Assembly (NCBI GenBank): GCA_964352985.1 | Contig: CAYGUK010000042.1 | Location: 1 to 31,661, forward strand | Direction of reading: 5' to 3' | DNA from: CAYGUK01 sp964352985 | Lineage (GTDB): Bacteria; Pseudomonadota; Gammaproteobacteria; JAHCLG01 | DNA length: 31,661 bases | Shown: piece by piece, positions 1-7,505 of the stretch | Numbering within the stretch: the stretch's first letter is position 1 | Layout of the letters: every line of letters starts with the position of its first letter | Program-made: the position numbers and the translations under genes | Notes under the pieces: model-generated | Databases searched by the model: none | What the model was told of the DNA's origin: nothing | Seen by the model: the letters and a program-made list of their open reading frames with translations, nothing else

Positions 1-30
1 GGCTTTGCCAGGTTAGGCAGTATTATCAGG

Positions 31-62
31 GTAACTATTTAGCATTTATGCTGAATAGTTAC
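31..62. repeat. 32-nt near-perfect palindrome after the ZIP gene
   Basis: The two arms pair over 15 positions (14 Watson-Crick and one G-U, 40 with 53) around a 2-nt centre at 46-47. It begins 5 nt beyond the stop codon of the minus-strand ZIP gene, so it probably forms a 3' hairpin on that transcript. No T-run follows it on the minus strand, so it is not a textbook Rho-independent terminator. The stem is mostly A-T. Confidence 0.6.
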
Positions 63-67
63 AAAAA

Positions 68-841
68 TTAAAGCCATATTGCAACTACTGCCATAATGCT
101 TGTACCAAGAATAAAATAAAATGCTTTCACTAGTTCGTGGATACGATGAGATGGACATTTATTTTTATCGACTCTATCAAAAAGTGCAATATAGATAAAT
201 GTGCCTGCAGCGAGTGCATTAAAAATACTTGAGATCAAAATCGCATTATTATTTTGTAAAATATGATGAACATAACTCCCAAATAAAATACCAATAGGTG
301 TCATGAGAGAAAACACAAAAATTAAATTTATAATACGTCTGGTTTTAATTTCGTTGACATTCATGGAAATAGATAACGCAAAAGCAGCGGAACCTTTGTG
401 AGCAATAATCGCCACAAATATAATGATAAAACTGGCTAGGGTTGTATCCACGCCTAATGCCACGCCAGCTAGAATAGAGTGAATTGATAAAATAATTAAT
501 AGCAAATAAGCTTTCCACGTTTTTTGATGAGATACATTTTTATCAAAAAGAGAGGCGATACCTTGTTCGATAAAATACAAAAATAAAATCGCTAAAGCGC
601 AAAGTGTTGGAATAATAGGGTAATCAACATTACCCATAACACGCTGAAAATGATTAATGGCATCGGGTAATAAATGAATAAATCCAGCCCCTAAAAAAAT
701 ACCGCGGGCAAAACTTTCGCCATATGTTAATAAATGATTTTTACTCGATTTACGATGTAATAGAATTGGTAATAACCCAAAGAAAAAAGCAATAATAAAA
801 ATTATTGCAGCGGCAAAGAGGCGATAGTAAATAGCGATCAT
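68..841 (-). CDS. ZIP-family divalent metal transporter
   Basis: A 257-residue polytopic inner-membrane protein with about eight hydrophobic segments, probably importing Zn2+ or a similar divalent metal. Family marks: the TM2 motif GAGFIHLLPDA (res 51-61), TM4 HSILAGVALG (121-130), TM5 HKGSAAFALS (148-157) and a late segment ALAAGTFIYIALF. These resemble the animal/fungal ZIP1-3 branch more than bacterial ZupT, whose TM4 carries HNxPEG. The glutamate usually found in TM4 (HSxxEG) is alanine here, and the late-TM glutamate (EGMAAGTF in ZIP1) is replaced by NALAAGTF, so the metal site is atypical. The ATG abuts the stop codon of the upstream lipoprotein gene with no gap, so it is probably translationally coupled as the last gene of the minus-strand operon. 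Family assignment is firm; the metal and direction are inferred. Confidence 0.85.
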   Translation of the reverse strand: MIAIYYRLFAAAIIFIIAFFFGLLPILLHRKSSKNHLLTYGESFARGIFLGAGFIHLLPDAINHFQRVMGNVDYPIIPTLCALAILFLYFIEQGIASLFDKNVSHQKTWKAYLLLIILSIHSILAGVALGVDTTLASFIIIFVAIIAHKGSAAFALSISMNVNEIKTRRIINLIFVFSLMTPIGILFGSYVHHILQNNNAILISSIFNALAAGTFIYIALFDRVDKNKCPSHRIHELVKAFYFILGTSIMAVVAIWL

Positions 842-1435
842 CTAAGTGTTTTTTACCGTGAAGCTGGTTATTTGTCGCATGATTTTAGCAGTTGCTTGGT
901 TAAAAGCAATAACACCATCATAAGGATTAATACCGTTCACAGTTTGTTTAACCATAAACGTTTTGGCAGCGACAATATTGTTATTACTGGTTCTGATGAT
1001 TTGTTCACGGATTACTATGACAACCTGACTTTGTTTATTGACCGAGAATTCACGTTGGAACTTAAGAATTTGAGTGTCAACTCTATCTCGGGTTACACCC
1101 GCAAAAGGAGGCGAGACGACGGCTCGATAATGATGAGTTTGTTGAAGTGCTGTGACTAGAATTGGCATAAGCATTTGTGCGGGTGTGCCAATCCATTTGT
1201 TTTCCGCAAAATATTTAATTTGATAAGGTTTTTCGGTATAGGCCATTTGATCGGTATTTAATCCTGGCACTGGAATGGGGGCGGAAACTAATAATGTTCG
1301 ATAAGAATGTCGAGCTGCATGAATATTTAGTTTGGGTACCAATGTATAGGTATTTATTTGCATCGTTTTTTGGGGTGATAAAAATGAACAGGCGGATAAT
1401 AAAAAACTGATGATGGTGATGACTAAAAATTTCAC
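842..1435 (-). CDS. ABC-type transport auxiliary lipoprotein (PqiC/DUF330-like)
   Basis: A 197-residue predicted lipoprotein. It has a short N-terminal hydrophobic segment ending in the lipobox LSAC with the acylated Cys at residue 16. Members of the ABC_trans_aux family (PqiC and relatives) sit at the outer membrane as partners of MCE lipid transporters, and the fold is consistent with YTLVP at the mature N-terminus, a central GLNTDQMAY segment and a C-terminal helix. The start is GTG, overlapping the stop of the upstream MCE gene by 4 nt (GTGA arrangement). Context makes it the outer-membrane component of the transporter encoded upstream. The family is inferred from layout and motifs; sequence conservation in this family is low. 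Confidence 0.75.
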   Translation of the reverse strand: MKFLVITIISFLLSACSFLSPQKTMQINTYTLVPKLNIHAARHSYRTLLVSAPIPVPGLNTDQMAYTEKPYQIKYFAENKWIGTPAQMLMPILVTALQQTHHYRAVVSPPFAGVTRDRVDTQILKFQREFSVNKQSQVVIVIREQIIRTSNNNIVAAKTFMVKQTVNGINPYDGVIAFNQATAKIMRQITSFTVKNT

Positions 1436-2364
1436 TGTATTTGTTCTCCAGGGCCGGGTGTCGCTGGAAATTTACCTCGGATCAGCATCGAAGGATTTTG
1501 TTTCAATTCAGCGGTAAAGCCTTTAAATTTTAAACTTAAATCAGAAATATTCCCCAACGTGGTGTAAAGTTGAGGCGTAATTTGATCGGCGATATTTTCA
1601 ATTGCTATACGTCCTTTACGTAATGTGACATTTATTTGCGATACTGCACCAACGACATTTTTAGCAGCAATGCGTATAGTTTTCATCGTTGCTTCTGTGG
1701 TGTCGATTAATTCTGGGAATTTAGTGCTGGCTTTTTTCATGTTATCGATAGTTTGATTCAAATTTTTTAATGTTGCATCGATTTGACTTGAGTTATTGGC
1801 GAGCGTTGTAGTGAATTTTTTAAGATTAGTGAGCGTTGCTTTAATATTTTCTTGATTATTTTGATCTAAAATAGATTTTACGCCATTAGTAATACTATCT
1901 AAATTTCCAGTTAAATTTCTAAGTGCGGTATCTAAACGAAGTAAGAGTGAAGGGCGAGTTTGGATAACTGGATATTCTTGGCCTGGTTTAACGGTTAAAA
2001 TAGCAGCATTGGGCGCGCCGCCACTTAAACCAATATAAGCAATACCCGTTAAACCTTGTACCTCTAACGTTGCAGTTGTATCAGAACGAATTGGAATATC
2101 GCTTTCTATTTCTAAAACTAATCTTACTTGTGTTGGATCTTTTGGATTTAAACTAATATCTGCGACAAAACCAACTTTCACACCATTATATTTAACCGGT
2201 GATTGCGCTGATAAACCGGAAACGGATTCTTTCATGTAAGCAAGATAAGTATTGTAATATTTGCTGGACTCACCGCTCGTTAACCAAAATAAAATATAAA
2301 TGAAAGCAATTGACAATACGATGACAAAAATGCCAACGATGGTGTAATTGACTTTTGCATCCAT
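1432..2364 (-). CDS. MCE-domain (MlaD-like) lipid transport protein
   Basis: A 310-residue protein with one N-terminal membrane anchor (about res 9-29), a single MCE domain (about res 38-118; conserved PVKYNGVKVG and EVQGLTGIAYIGL), then a long helical tail (about res 135-300) rich in N, T and K. MCE domains form hexameric rings that bind lipid in the periplasm, and the helical tail may form a tube reaching toward the outer membrane. E. coli MlaD is about 180 residues; the extended tail with an adjacent PqiC-like lipoprotein resembles the longer Mla-like systems of other proteobacteria. The ATG is preceded by a weak GGAA. The 84-nt gap to the ATPase gene is the widest in this operon. Confidence 0.88.
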   Translation of the reverse strand: MDAKVNYTIVGIFVIVLSIAFIYILFWLTSGESSKYYNTYLAYMKESVSGLSAQSPVKYNGVKVGFVADISLNPKDPTQVRLVLEIESDIPIRSDTTATLEVQGLTGIAYIGLSGGAPNAAILTVKPGQEYPVIQTRPSLLLRLDTALRNLTGNLDSITNGVKSILDQNNQENIKATLTNLKKFTTTLANNSSQIDATLKNLNQTIDNMKKASTKFPELIDTTEATMKTIRIAAKNVVGAVSQINVTLRKGRIAIENIADQITPQLYTTLGNISDLSLKFKGFTAELKQNPSMLIRGKFPATPGPGEQIQ

Positions 2365-2448
2365 ACAATGTTCCGAATCTGATTAAATTGTTGATAGTAT
2401 ATCATCGTCAGCGCATGAAAAATAATATTAAGAATACAGGTGATTTTA

Positions 2449-3228
2449 TTATTCATCCAAACTGTTAGATTGTTCTGCCATGCGTGCTCTGGGTCCAGAA
2501 AAATAATTCTGAATAATGGGATGTTTAGATTTTGCGAGTTCTGACATGCTGCCAACTTGTAATAAAGTTTTCTCTCCTAAAAAAGCGACTCTATCACTTA
2601 CTCGCCACATGGTATCGAGGTCATGTGTGACCATAATCACTGTTAAATTTAAAGCTGATTTTAATTCAATAATTAATTCATCGAAGCTACTTGCACCTTG
2701 AGGATCTAATCCTGCGGTAGGTTCATCTAAAAATAATAATTCAGGATCAAGTGCAATTGCTCTTGCGACAGCTGCGCGTTTAATCATGCCTCCACTTAAT
2801 TCTGCTGGATATTTCACTGCGGCTTCGGGCGGTAATCCAACAAGACTAATTTTGATCAAGGCGATTTCATTTATAAATTCTTTGCTTAAATTGGTGTGAA
2901 GTTTTAATGGAAATGCGACATTTTCTAATACGGTTAAAGAAGTAAACAAAGCACCTTGTTGAAACATGACACCAATATTAGCCTGTAATTCTTCCATTTC
3001 ATCACGATCACGAGTCGTGATTTCATGACCATAGAGTTTTATTGATCCTGCGTGAGGTTTTTGGAGCATTAATATTTCACGCATCAATGTGGTTTTTCCG
3101 CTACCGCTTCCACCTGCAATAATTAACACTTCACCACGCATGACGTTTAAATTGATGTCTTGATGGATGCAGGTATCACCAAAATAAGTTTCTAATTTAT
3201 TAATTTCGATGATGGGTTTTTGATCCAT
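2449..3228 (-). CDS. ABC transporter ATP-binding protein, MlaF-like
   Basis: A 259-residue ABC ATPase of the lipid (Mla/Ttg2) class that powers the permease encoded just upstream. Visible motifs: Walker A GGSGSGKT (res 39-46), Q-loop near MFQQGALF (88-95), signature LSGGM (144-148), Walker B LLFLDEPTAGLDP (164-176) and H-loop VTHD. MlaF-type proteins characteristically carry the MFQQGALF and LSGGM forms seen here. AGGGA lies 8 nt before the ATG, and only one base separates it from the permease stop codon, so the two are translated together. The last 15 residues are a variable tail. Assignment to the MCE-linked class is firm from motifs and neighbours. Confidence 0.92.
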   Translation of the reverse strand: MDQKPIIEINKLETYFGDTCIHQDINLNVMRGEVLIIAGGSGSGKTTLMREILMLQKPHAGSIKLYGHEITTRDRDEMEELQANIGVMFQQGALFTSLTVLENVAFPLKLHTNLSKEFINEIALIKISLVGLPPEAAVKYPAELSGGMIKRAAVARAIALDPELLFLDEPTAGLDPQGASSFDELIIELKSALNLTVIMVTHDLDTMWRVSDRVAFLGEKTLLQVGSMSELAKSKHPIIQNYFSGPRARMAEQSNSLDE

Positions 3229-3229
3229 G

Positions 3230-4351
3230 CTAAAGTCCCTGAATACTAAAGATCACTGAAAATAAAGCATCAGCGATTATAATTAAAAAAATCGCTAGGA
3301 CCACAGATTTAGTTGTGTGACTACCAACACTATCAGCGCTACCCTCTACTTGATAACCTTGAAAGCAACCCACGGCAGCAATTAATAATGCGAAAATAGG
3401 GGCTTTAGCAAGACCCACTAATAATTGTTTTAAACTCACGCTTTCGTGAAAGCGCATTAAAAAATCAACATAAGAAATACTCAGCATAGATCTCGACATC
3501 ATCATGCCTCCAATCATGCCGAAAATATCAGCCCATACTGTTAAAAGCGGTAATGCGATAATTAAACCTATCACTTTGGGTAAGACAATTAATTCACTGG
3601 GGGCTAAACCCATTGTTTTCATGGCATCAATTTCTTGATTTACTTTCATCGTGCCAATTTCAGCGGTAAAAGATGAAGCGGTCCGACCGGCAACAATGAT
3701 CGCTGTGATCAATGGACCAAACTCACGTAAAATGGAGAAACCTAATAAATCTACAATGTAAATGCCAGCGCCATAACTTTGCAATTGCAAACCCATTTGA
3801 TAGGCAAGAACGACACCGATTAAAAGTGATAATAAACCTACAATGCCTAAAGCTCGATAACCCGTTTTATCGATAGTATTTAACATCAGGTTCCAATGTA
3901 AACTGGTTGTTTTACCGAGCGTGCGAAAGGTGACAATGGTAAGTTCGCCAACGAAACTCAAAAAGCCTAGGCCTTCATGAACATGTTTCATGGCATCCAC
4001 ACCAATTCGATGAAAGAGATTATGACGAATGGGTTTTGGTGGATTATCTAGAAGATCAATTTTAGTTGAAATGAGTTTTAATAAACGCATGTGATCTTCA
4101 GCAAAACCTTGAAAATCAATTTTACATTGTTGCTTAGTTAATTGTTTGACAATTTTTTGAAGTGCGATTGCGCCGCTGGTATCCATAAGAAGGACGTGTC
4201 CACCATCAATAATTAAAGTAGTATCTTCCGGAAGTTGTGGTAAATCTGGGTGAGTGCTAATTTCGGCACAGAAATAACCCGTCCATGCGCCTGTGCACTT
4301 GATCGTATTATTCGCTTCAATGTATTTCCAATCAGCATGTTTTTCTGTCAT
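3230..4351 (-). CDS. MlaE-type permease with N-terminal STAS domain
   Basis: A 373-residue inner-membrane permease of an MCE lipid transporter. The first ~105 residues form a STAS domain (LIIDGGHVLLMDTSGAIAL), the role played by separate MlaB in E. coli, followed by MlaE with about five membrane segments and conserved stretches REFGPLITAIIVAGR, AEIGTMKVNQEIDAM and GCFQGYQVEGSADSVG. The fused STAS explains why no mlaB gene is present. I chose the ATG at 4351 because the STAS domain begins just after it. The frame stays open to a TTG at 4414 that would overlap the queG stop and has no ribosome site, so the 21-residue extension is less likely. The ATPase gene follows after one base. Confidence 0.9.
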   Translation of the reverse strand: MTEKHADWKYIEANNTIKCTGAWTGYFCAEISTHPDLPQLPEDTTLIIDGGHVLLMDTSGAIALQKIVKQLTKQQCKIDFQGFAEDHMRLLKLISTKIDLLDNPPKPIRHNLFHRIGVDAMKHVHEGLGFLSFVGELTIVTFRTLGKTTSLHWNLMLNTIDKTGYRALGIVGLLSLLIGVVLAYQMGLQLQSYGAGIYIVDLLGFSILREFGPLITAIIVAGRTASSFTAEIGTMKVNQEIDAMKTMGLAPSELIVLPKVIGLIIALPLLTVWADIFGMIGGMMMSRSMLSISYVDFLMRFHESVSLKQLLVGLAKAPIFALLIAAVGCFQGYQVEGSADSVGSHTTKSVVLAIFLIIIADALFSVIFSIQGL

Positions 4352-4410
4352 CGCAATATAATATACCGATTTCAATTCAAAATGCGAGATGCTATCGTGT
4401 GACAGATAGA

Positions 4411-5469
4411 TCAAATTTTTTTAGCAAGTTGTTGCTCTAACGCCCAGTTTACATGTTCGTGGACTAATGACGAGGGATGATTTATTTTTTCTTGAAGTGA
4501 TAAAATTATTTTTTCATCATAAGGTGCGTTACCTAAGGCAACAGCTATATTTCTTAACCAACAATCATGGCCAATTCGACGAATAGCTGATCCTTCGGTG
4601 TAATTAAGAAATTCAGTTTCACTCCAATTAAATAACGTTAACAATTGTGCTCTATCAAAATCATTGCGTGGTAAAAAATCTTTTTCATTTGTTATTTTTG
4701 CGAAACGATTCCACGGGCAAATTGCTTGGCAATCATCACAACCGTAAATTCGATTTCCAATTAATGGTCGTAAATGAATAGGAATACTGCCACGTAATTC
4801 AATCGTTAAATATGATATGCAACGACTCGCATCAAGTTGATAAGGTGCCACAATTGCTTGAGTGGGACAAATATCAATGCAAGCTTGGCATCGTCCGCAG
4901 TGATCTTTAATCGGTGTATCATGTGGTAAAGGCAAATTAGTATACATCGTACCAAGGAAAAACCAAGAACCGGCTTGTCGATTAATTAAGTTAGTATGTT
5001 TGCCCATCCAACCTAATCCTGATTTTACCGCTAGCGGTTTTTCCATTACCGGTGCGCTATCGGCAAATGGTCGATAAATAAATTCGCCAGTCACTGCAGA
5101 AATTTTATTTGCTAGCTTGACTAATCTTTTGCGAATTAATTTATGGTAATCACGTCCTAAAGCATAACGTGAAATATAAGCAAAATTTTTTTGTTTTAAT
5201 AACTCGAGTAAAGTAACGTTAGGTGGTAGATAATTTATTCTGGCGCAAATAACCGATTGGGTTTCAGGAATTAATTCGGTTGGGTTAGAACGTAATGATT
5301 GATGACGCGACATATATTCCATTTCACCATGATATTTTTTATCTAGCCATTGTGCTAAATATTGTTTTGGTGTCATTAACTCAGTATCGCAAATACCGAT
5401 TTGTTGAAAGCCAAGTTCTTGACCCCATTGCTTAATATTGAGTGCTAATTGTTGGTAATCGACAGTCAT
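4411..5469 (-). CDS. queG: Epoxyqueuosine reductase
   Basis: A 352-residue cytosolic cobalamin-dependent enzyme that reduces epoxyqueuosine to queuosine at the wobble base of tRNAs with GUN anticodons. Two 4Fe-4S ligand sets are visible: CGRCQACIDICP (C191, C194, C197, C201) and CDDCQAICPWN (C244, C247, C251) with C217 between them. The family motif RPFADSAPVMEK (res 133-144) holds the probable catalytic Asp, and GLGWMGKHTN is also typical. The length is normal. It heads the minus-strand run whose other members are lipid and metal transport genes, with no evident functional link. The gene diverges from nnr with only 42 bp between start codons, so both promoters must be packed into or around that gap. 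No clear Shine-Dalgarno is seen. Confidence 0.95.
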   Translation of the reverse strand: MTVDYQQLALNIKQWGQELGFQQIGICDTELMTPKQYLAQWLDKKYHGEMEYMSRHQSLRSNPTELIPETQSVICARINYLPPNVTLLELLKQKNFAYISRYALGRDYHKLIRKRLVKLANKISAVTGEFIYRPFADSAPVMEKPLAVKSGLGWMGKHTNLINRQAGSWFFLGTMYTNLPLPHDTPIKDHCGRCQACIDICPTQAIVAPYQLDASRCISYLTIELRGSIPIHLRPLIGNRIYGCDDCQAICPWNRFAKITNEKDFLPRNDFDRAQLLTLFNWSETEFLNYTEGSAIRRIGHDCWLRNIAVALGNAPYDEKIILSLQEKINHPSSLVHEHVNWALEQQLAKKI

Positions 5470-5511
5470 GCTATATTGGCGAAAATTTCTAAGGTGAGAA
5501 GTATAGTAGCG

Positions 5512-6987
5512 ATGGAAGCATTAGAATGCAATTTATATACAAGCAATGCCACTCGTGAATTTGAAGCGATGGCTATCGAACACGGTATTTCAGAAGATAC
5601 CATGATGGCAAATGCTGGTGAAAGTGCGTTTAATGTTTTACAAACGAATTGGCCCAATACGAAATCTATCGCCGTTGTTTGTGGTAAAGGCAATAACGGA
5701 GGCGATGGTTATGTTGTTGCAAAGTTGGCTTATTGTGCGGGATTGCGTGTTACGGTTTGGCATGTAGGTGATCCTGAACAATTGACAGGCCCTGCCAAAA
5801 AAGCTTATGAAAAATGTCACGAGTTGGGAATAGTCATTAAGCCATGGCATGTTGATGTTGATTTTCAATGTGATGTGATTGTTGATGCGTTACTTGGTAT
5901 TGGCTTAAATGGTCCGGTTCGTGAAGAATATATTTCTGTTATTGATAGTATTAATGAAAGTAATTTACCTGTTTTAGCATTAGATGTGCCTTCTGGTGTA
6001 AATGCCGATACTGGATTAGCGAATGGTGTTGCTGTAAAAGCAGCGATGACCGTGACTTTTATTGGATTAAAAAGAGGCTTAGTCACCGGGAATGCAAAAT
6101 CATTAACAGGAAAAATCATTGTATCAGATATTAATTTACCCAAAAAATTTTACGAACAACACACACCTAACGCGCATCAAATTTCTTATCAACAATTAAA
6201 AAGTTTTTTGCAACCAAGACCTAAAGATGTCAATAAAAGCCATTTCGGTCACGTCCTAATGATTGGTGGAAATAACGCTATGATGGGTGCGATAAGTCTT
6301 GCAGGAAGAGCCGCCTTAAAAACAGGTTGCGGGTTAGTGAGTATTGCAACAAGACCTGAACATGCAAACCAAGTGACAGTATTGCAGCCTGAACTTATGT
6401 GTCATGGTATATCGACTAATCAGGAATTAGATGATCTCATAAAAAAAGCTACGGTAGTTGCAATTGGTCCTGGACTTGGACAAGATGAATGGGCTAAAGA
6501 ATTATGGCAAAAAGTAATAGAGAGTGATTTACCTTTAGTTGTTGATGCTGATGCGCTAAATTTATTAGCGCAAAAATCAACGATGAAAAAACAAAATTGG
6601 ATTTTAACACCTCATCCTGGAGAGGCTGCTCGACTATTAGAATGTGATATAACGGCAATTCAATCTAATCGATTTCACAGTGCCGAAAAATTACAACAAC
6701 GCTATGGGGGGTATGTTATATTAAAAGGTGCAGGGAGCATAATTCAACATGATAAAGCCAGTTATGTGTGTGCCGATGGCAATCCTGGTATGGCGACAGC
6801 TGGCATGGGCGATGTGTTAACAGGTATTATTGTAAGCTTAATTGCTCAAGGTTTTCCTTTAGGTATCGCTGCAAATTTAGGTGTTTGTCTCCATGCAGCG
6901 GCAGGTGATTGTGCTGCGCTTGAAGGTGAACGAGGTTTAGTTGCAAGTGATGTCATTGCTGTTTTACGAAAATTAATTAACCCATGA
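5512..6987 (+). CDS. nnr: Bifunctional NAD(P)HX epimerase/dehydratase
   Basis: A cytosolic metabolite-repair enzyme of about 491 residues. The N-terminal YjeF_N half epimerizes NAD(P)HX (motif CGKGNNGGDGYVVA and ALDVPSGVNADTG), and the C-terminal ribokinase-like half dehydrates it using ADP or ATP (HVLMIGGN, VVDADALN, LTPHPGEAARL, GNPGMATAGMGDVLTGI). Both halves look intact. I chose the ATG at 5512, preceded by AAGGTGAG. The frame is open from a TTG at 5449, but that would overlap the divergent queG start and add a stretch not expected in the family. The stop overlaps the tsaE start (ATGA), so the two are coupled; nnr-tsaE-amiB-mutL is a widely conserved order in gammaproteobacteria. Confidence 0.95.
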   Translation: MEALECNLYTSNATREFEAMAIEHGISEDTMMANAGESAFNVLQTNWPNTKSIAVVCGKGNNGGDGYVVAKLAYCAGLRVTVWHVGDPEQLTGPAKKAYEKCHELGIVIKPWHVDVDFQCDVIVDALLGIGLNGPVREEYISVIDSINESNLPVLALDVPSGVNADTGLANGVAVKAAMTVTFIGLKRGLVTGNAKSLTGKIIVSDINLPKKFYEQHTPNAHQISYQQLKSFLQPRPKDVNKSHFGHVLMIGGNNAMMGAISLAGRAALKTGCGLVSIATRPEHANQVTVLQPELMCHGISTNQELDDLIKKATVVAIGPGLGQDEWAKELWQKVIESDLPLVVDADALNLLAQKSTMKKQNWILTPHPGEAARLLECDITAIQSNRFHSAEKLQQRYGGYVILKGAGSIIQHDKASYVCADGNPGMATAGMGDVLTGIIVSLIAQGFPLGIAANLGVCLHAAAGDCAALEGERGLVASDVIAVLRKLINP

Positions 6988-7430
6988 TAAATATAAATGA
7001 TGAAAAAAATTTAGCAAAGATAAGTAAAAAATTTTTTGCTAACTTAAAAGCGCCAATGGTCATCTATTTCAATGGTGATCTTGGTGTTGGCAAAACATGT
7101 TTTGTTCGTCATGGTTTGCAATCTTTGAATTATGCCGATCGAATTGTCAGTCCAACTTATACGATTGTAGAAACATATAAAATAAAATCGATAGATTATA
7201 ATCATTTCGATTTTTATCGTATCAATGATCCCGAAGAATTATTTTTAATTGGCATTGAAGATTATTTTCATGAGATGGCTGTTAATTTAATTGAATGGCC
7301 GGCAAATGGTGAGGGTGCGATTTCCAGTGCTGATGTGATATTAACTTTCACATTTGAAAATAATAACAGAGAATTATCTTGGCAAGCATTAACTGTAAAA
7401 GGTGAATGGTTGATAAATAAAGTTTTTTAG
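6984..7430 (+). CDS. tsaE: tRNA t6A biosynthesis ATPase TsaE
   Basis: A 148-residue P-loop protein that works with TsaB, TsaC and TsaD to make N6-threonylcarbamoyladenosine at A37 of ANN-decoding tRNAs. The Walker A GDLGVGKT occupies res 31-38. The family segments SPTYTIVETY, HFDFYRI and LIEWPANGE follow in the expected order. The length is normal. It overlaps the end of nnr by 4 nt and is separated from amiB by about 75 nt that contain a possible new promoter. Confidence 0.95.
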   Translation: MININDEKNLAKISKKFFANLKAPMVIYFNGDLGVGKTCFVRHGLQSLNYADRIVSPTYTIVETYKIKSIDYNHFDFYRINDPEELFLIGIEDYFHEMAVNLIEWPANGEGAISSADVILTFTFENNNRELSWQALTVKGEWLINKVF

Positions 7431-7442
7431 ATGAGATTAGGC

Positions 7443-7471
7443 TTCGCATCTTAAAAAGTTTAGTGTATACT
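7443..7471 (+). promoter_or_regulatory. Putative sigma-70 promoter of amiB
   Basis: A -35-like TTCGCA (7443-7448), a 17-nt spacer and a -10-like TATACT (7466-7471) lie between tsaE and amiB. The predicted start near 7478 would give a short leader carrying AAGGGAGAG (7485-7493). Recognised by eye only. Confidence 0.4.
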
Positions 7472-7505
7472 TCTGTGAGCACAAAAGGGAGAGTCTGTAG
7501 CGCGC

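Noticed and set aside
31..62. Reading the palindrome as a classical terminator of the ZIP gene
   Set aside because: The T-run lies before, not after, the stem in the direction of ZIP transcription.
872..1159. Plus-strand open frame of 95 codons opposite the lipoprotein gene
   Set aside because: It lies antisense to a convincing lipoprotein with an operon-style start, and its product shows no family features or ribosome site.
4352..4414. TTG-initiated 21-residue N-terminal extension of the MlaE-type permease
   Set aside because: No ribosome site, overlaps the queG stop, and the STAS domain starts after the ATG at 4351.
5449..5511. TTG-initiated extension of nnr
   Set aside because: It would overlap the divergent queG start codon, and the ATG at 5512 has AAGGTGAG upstream.
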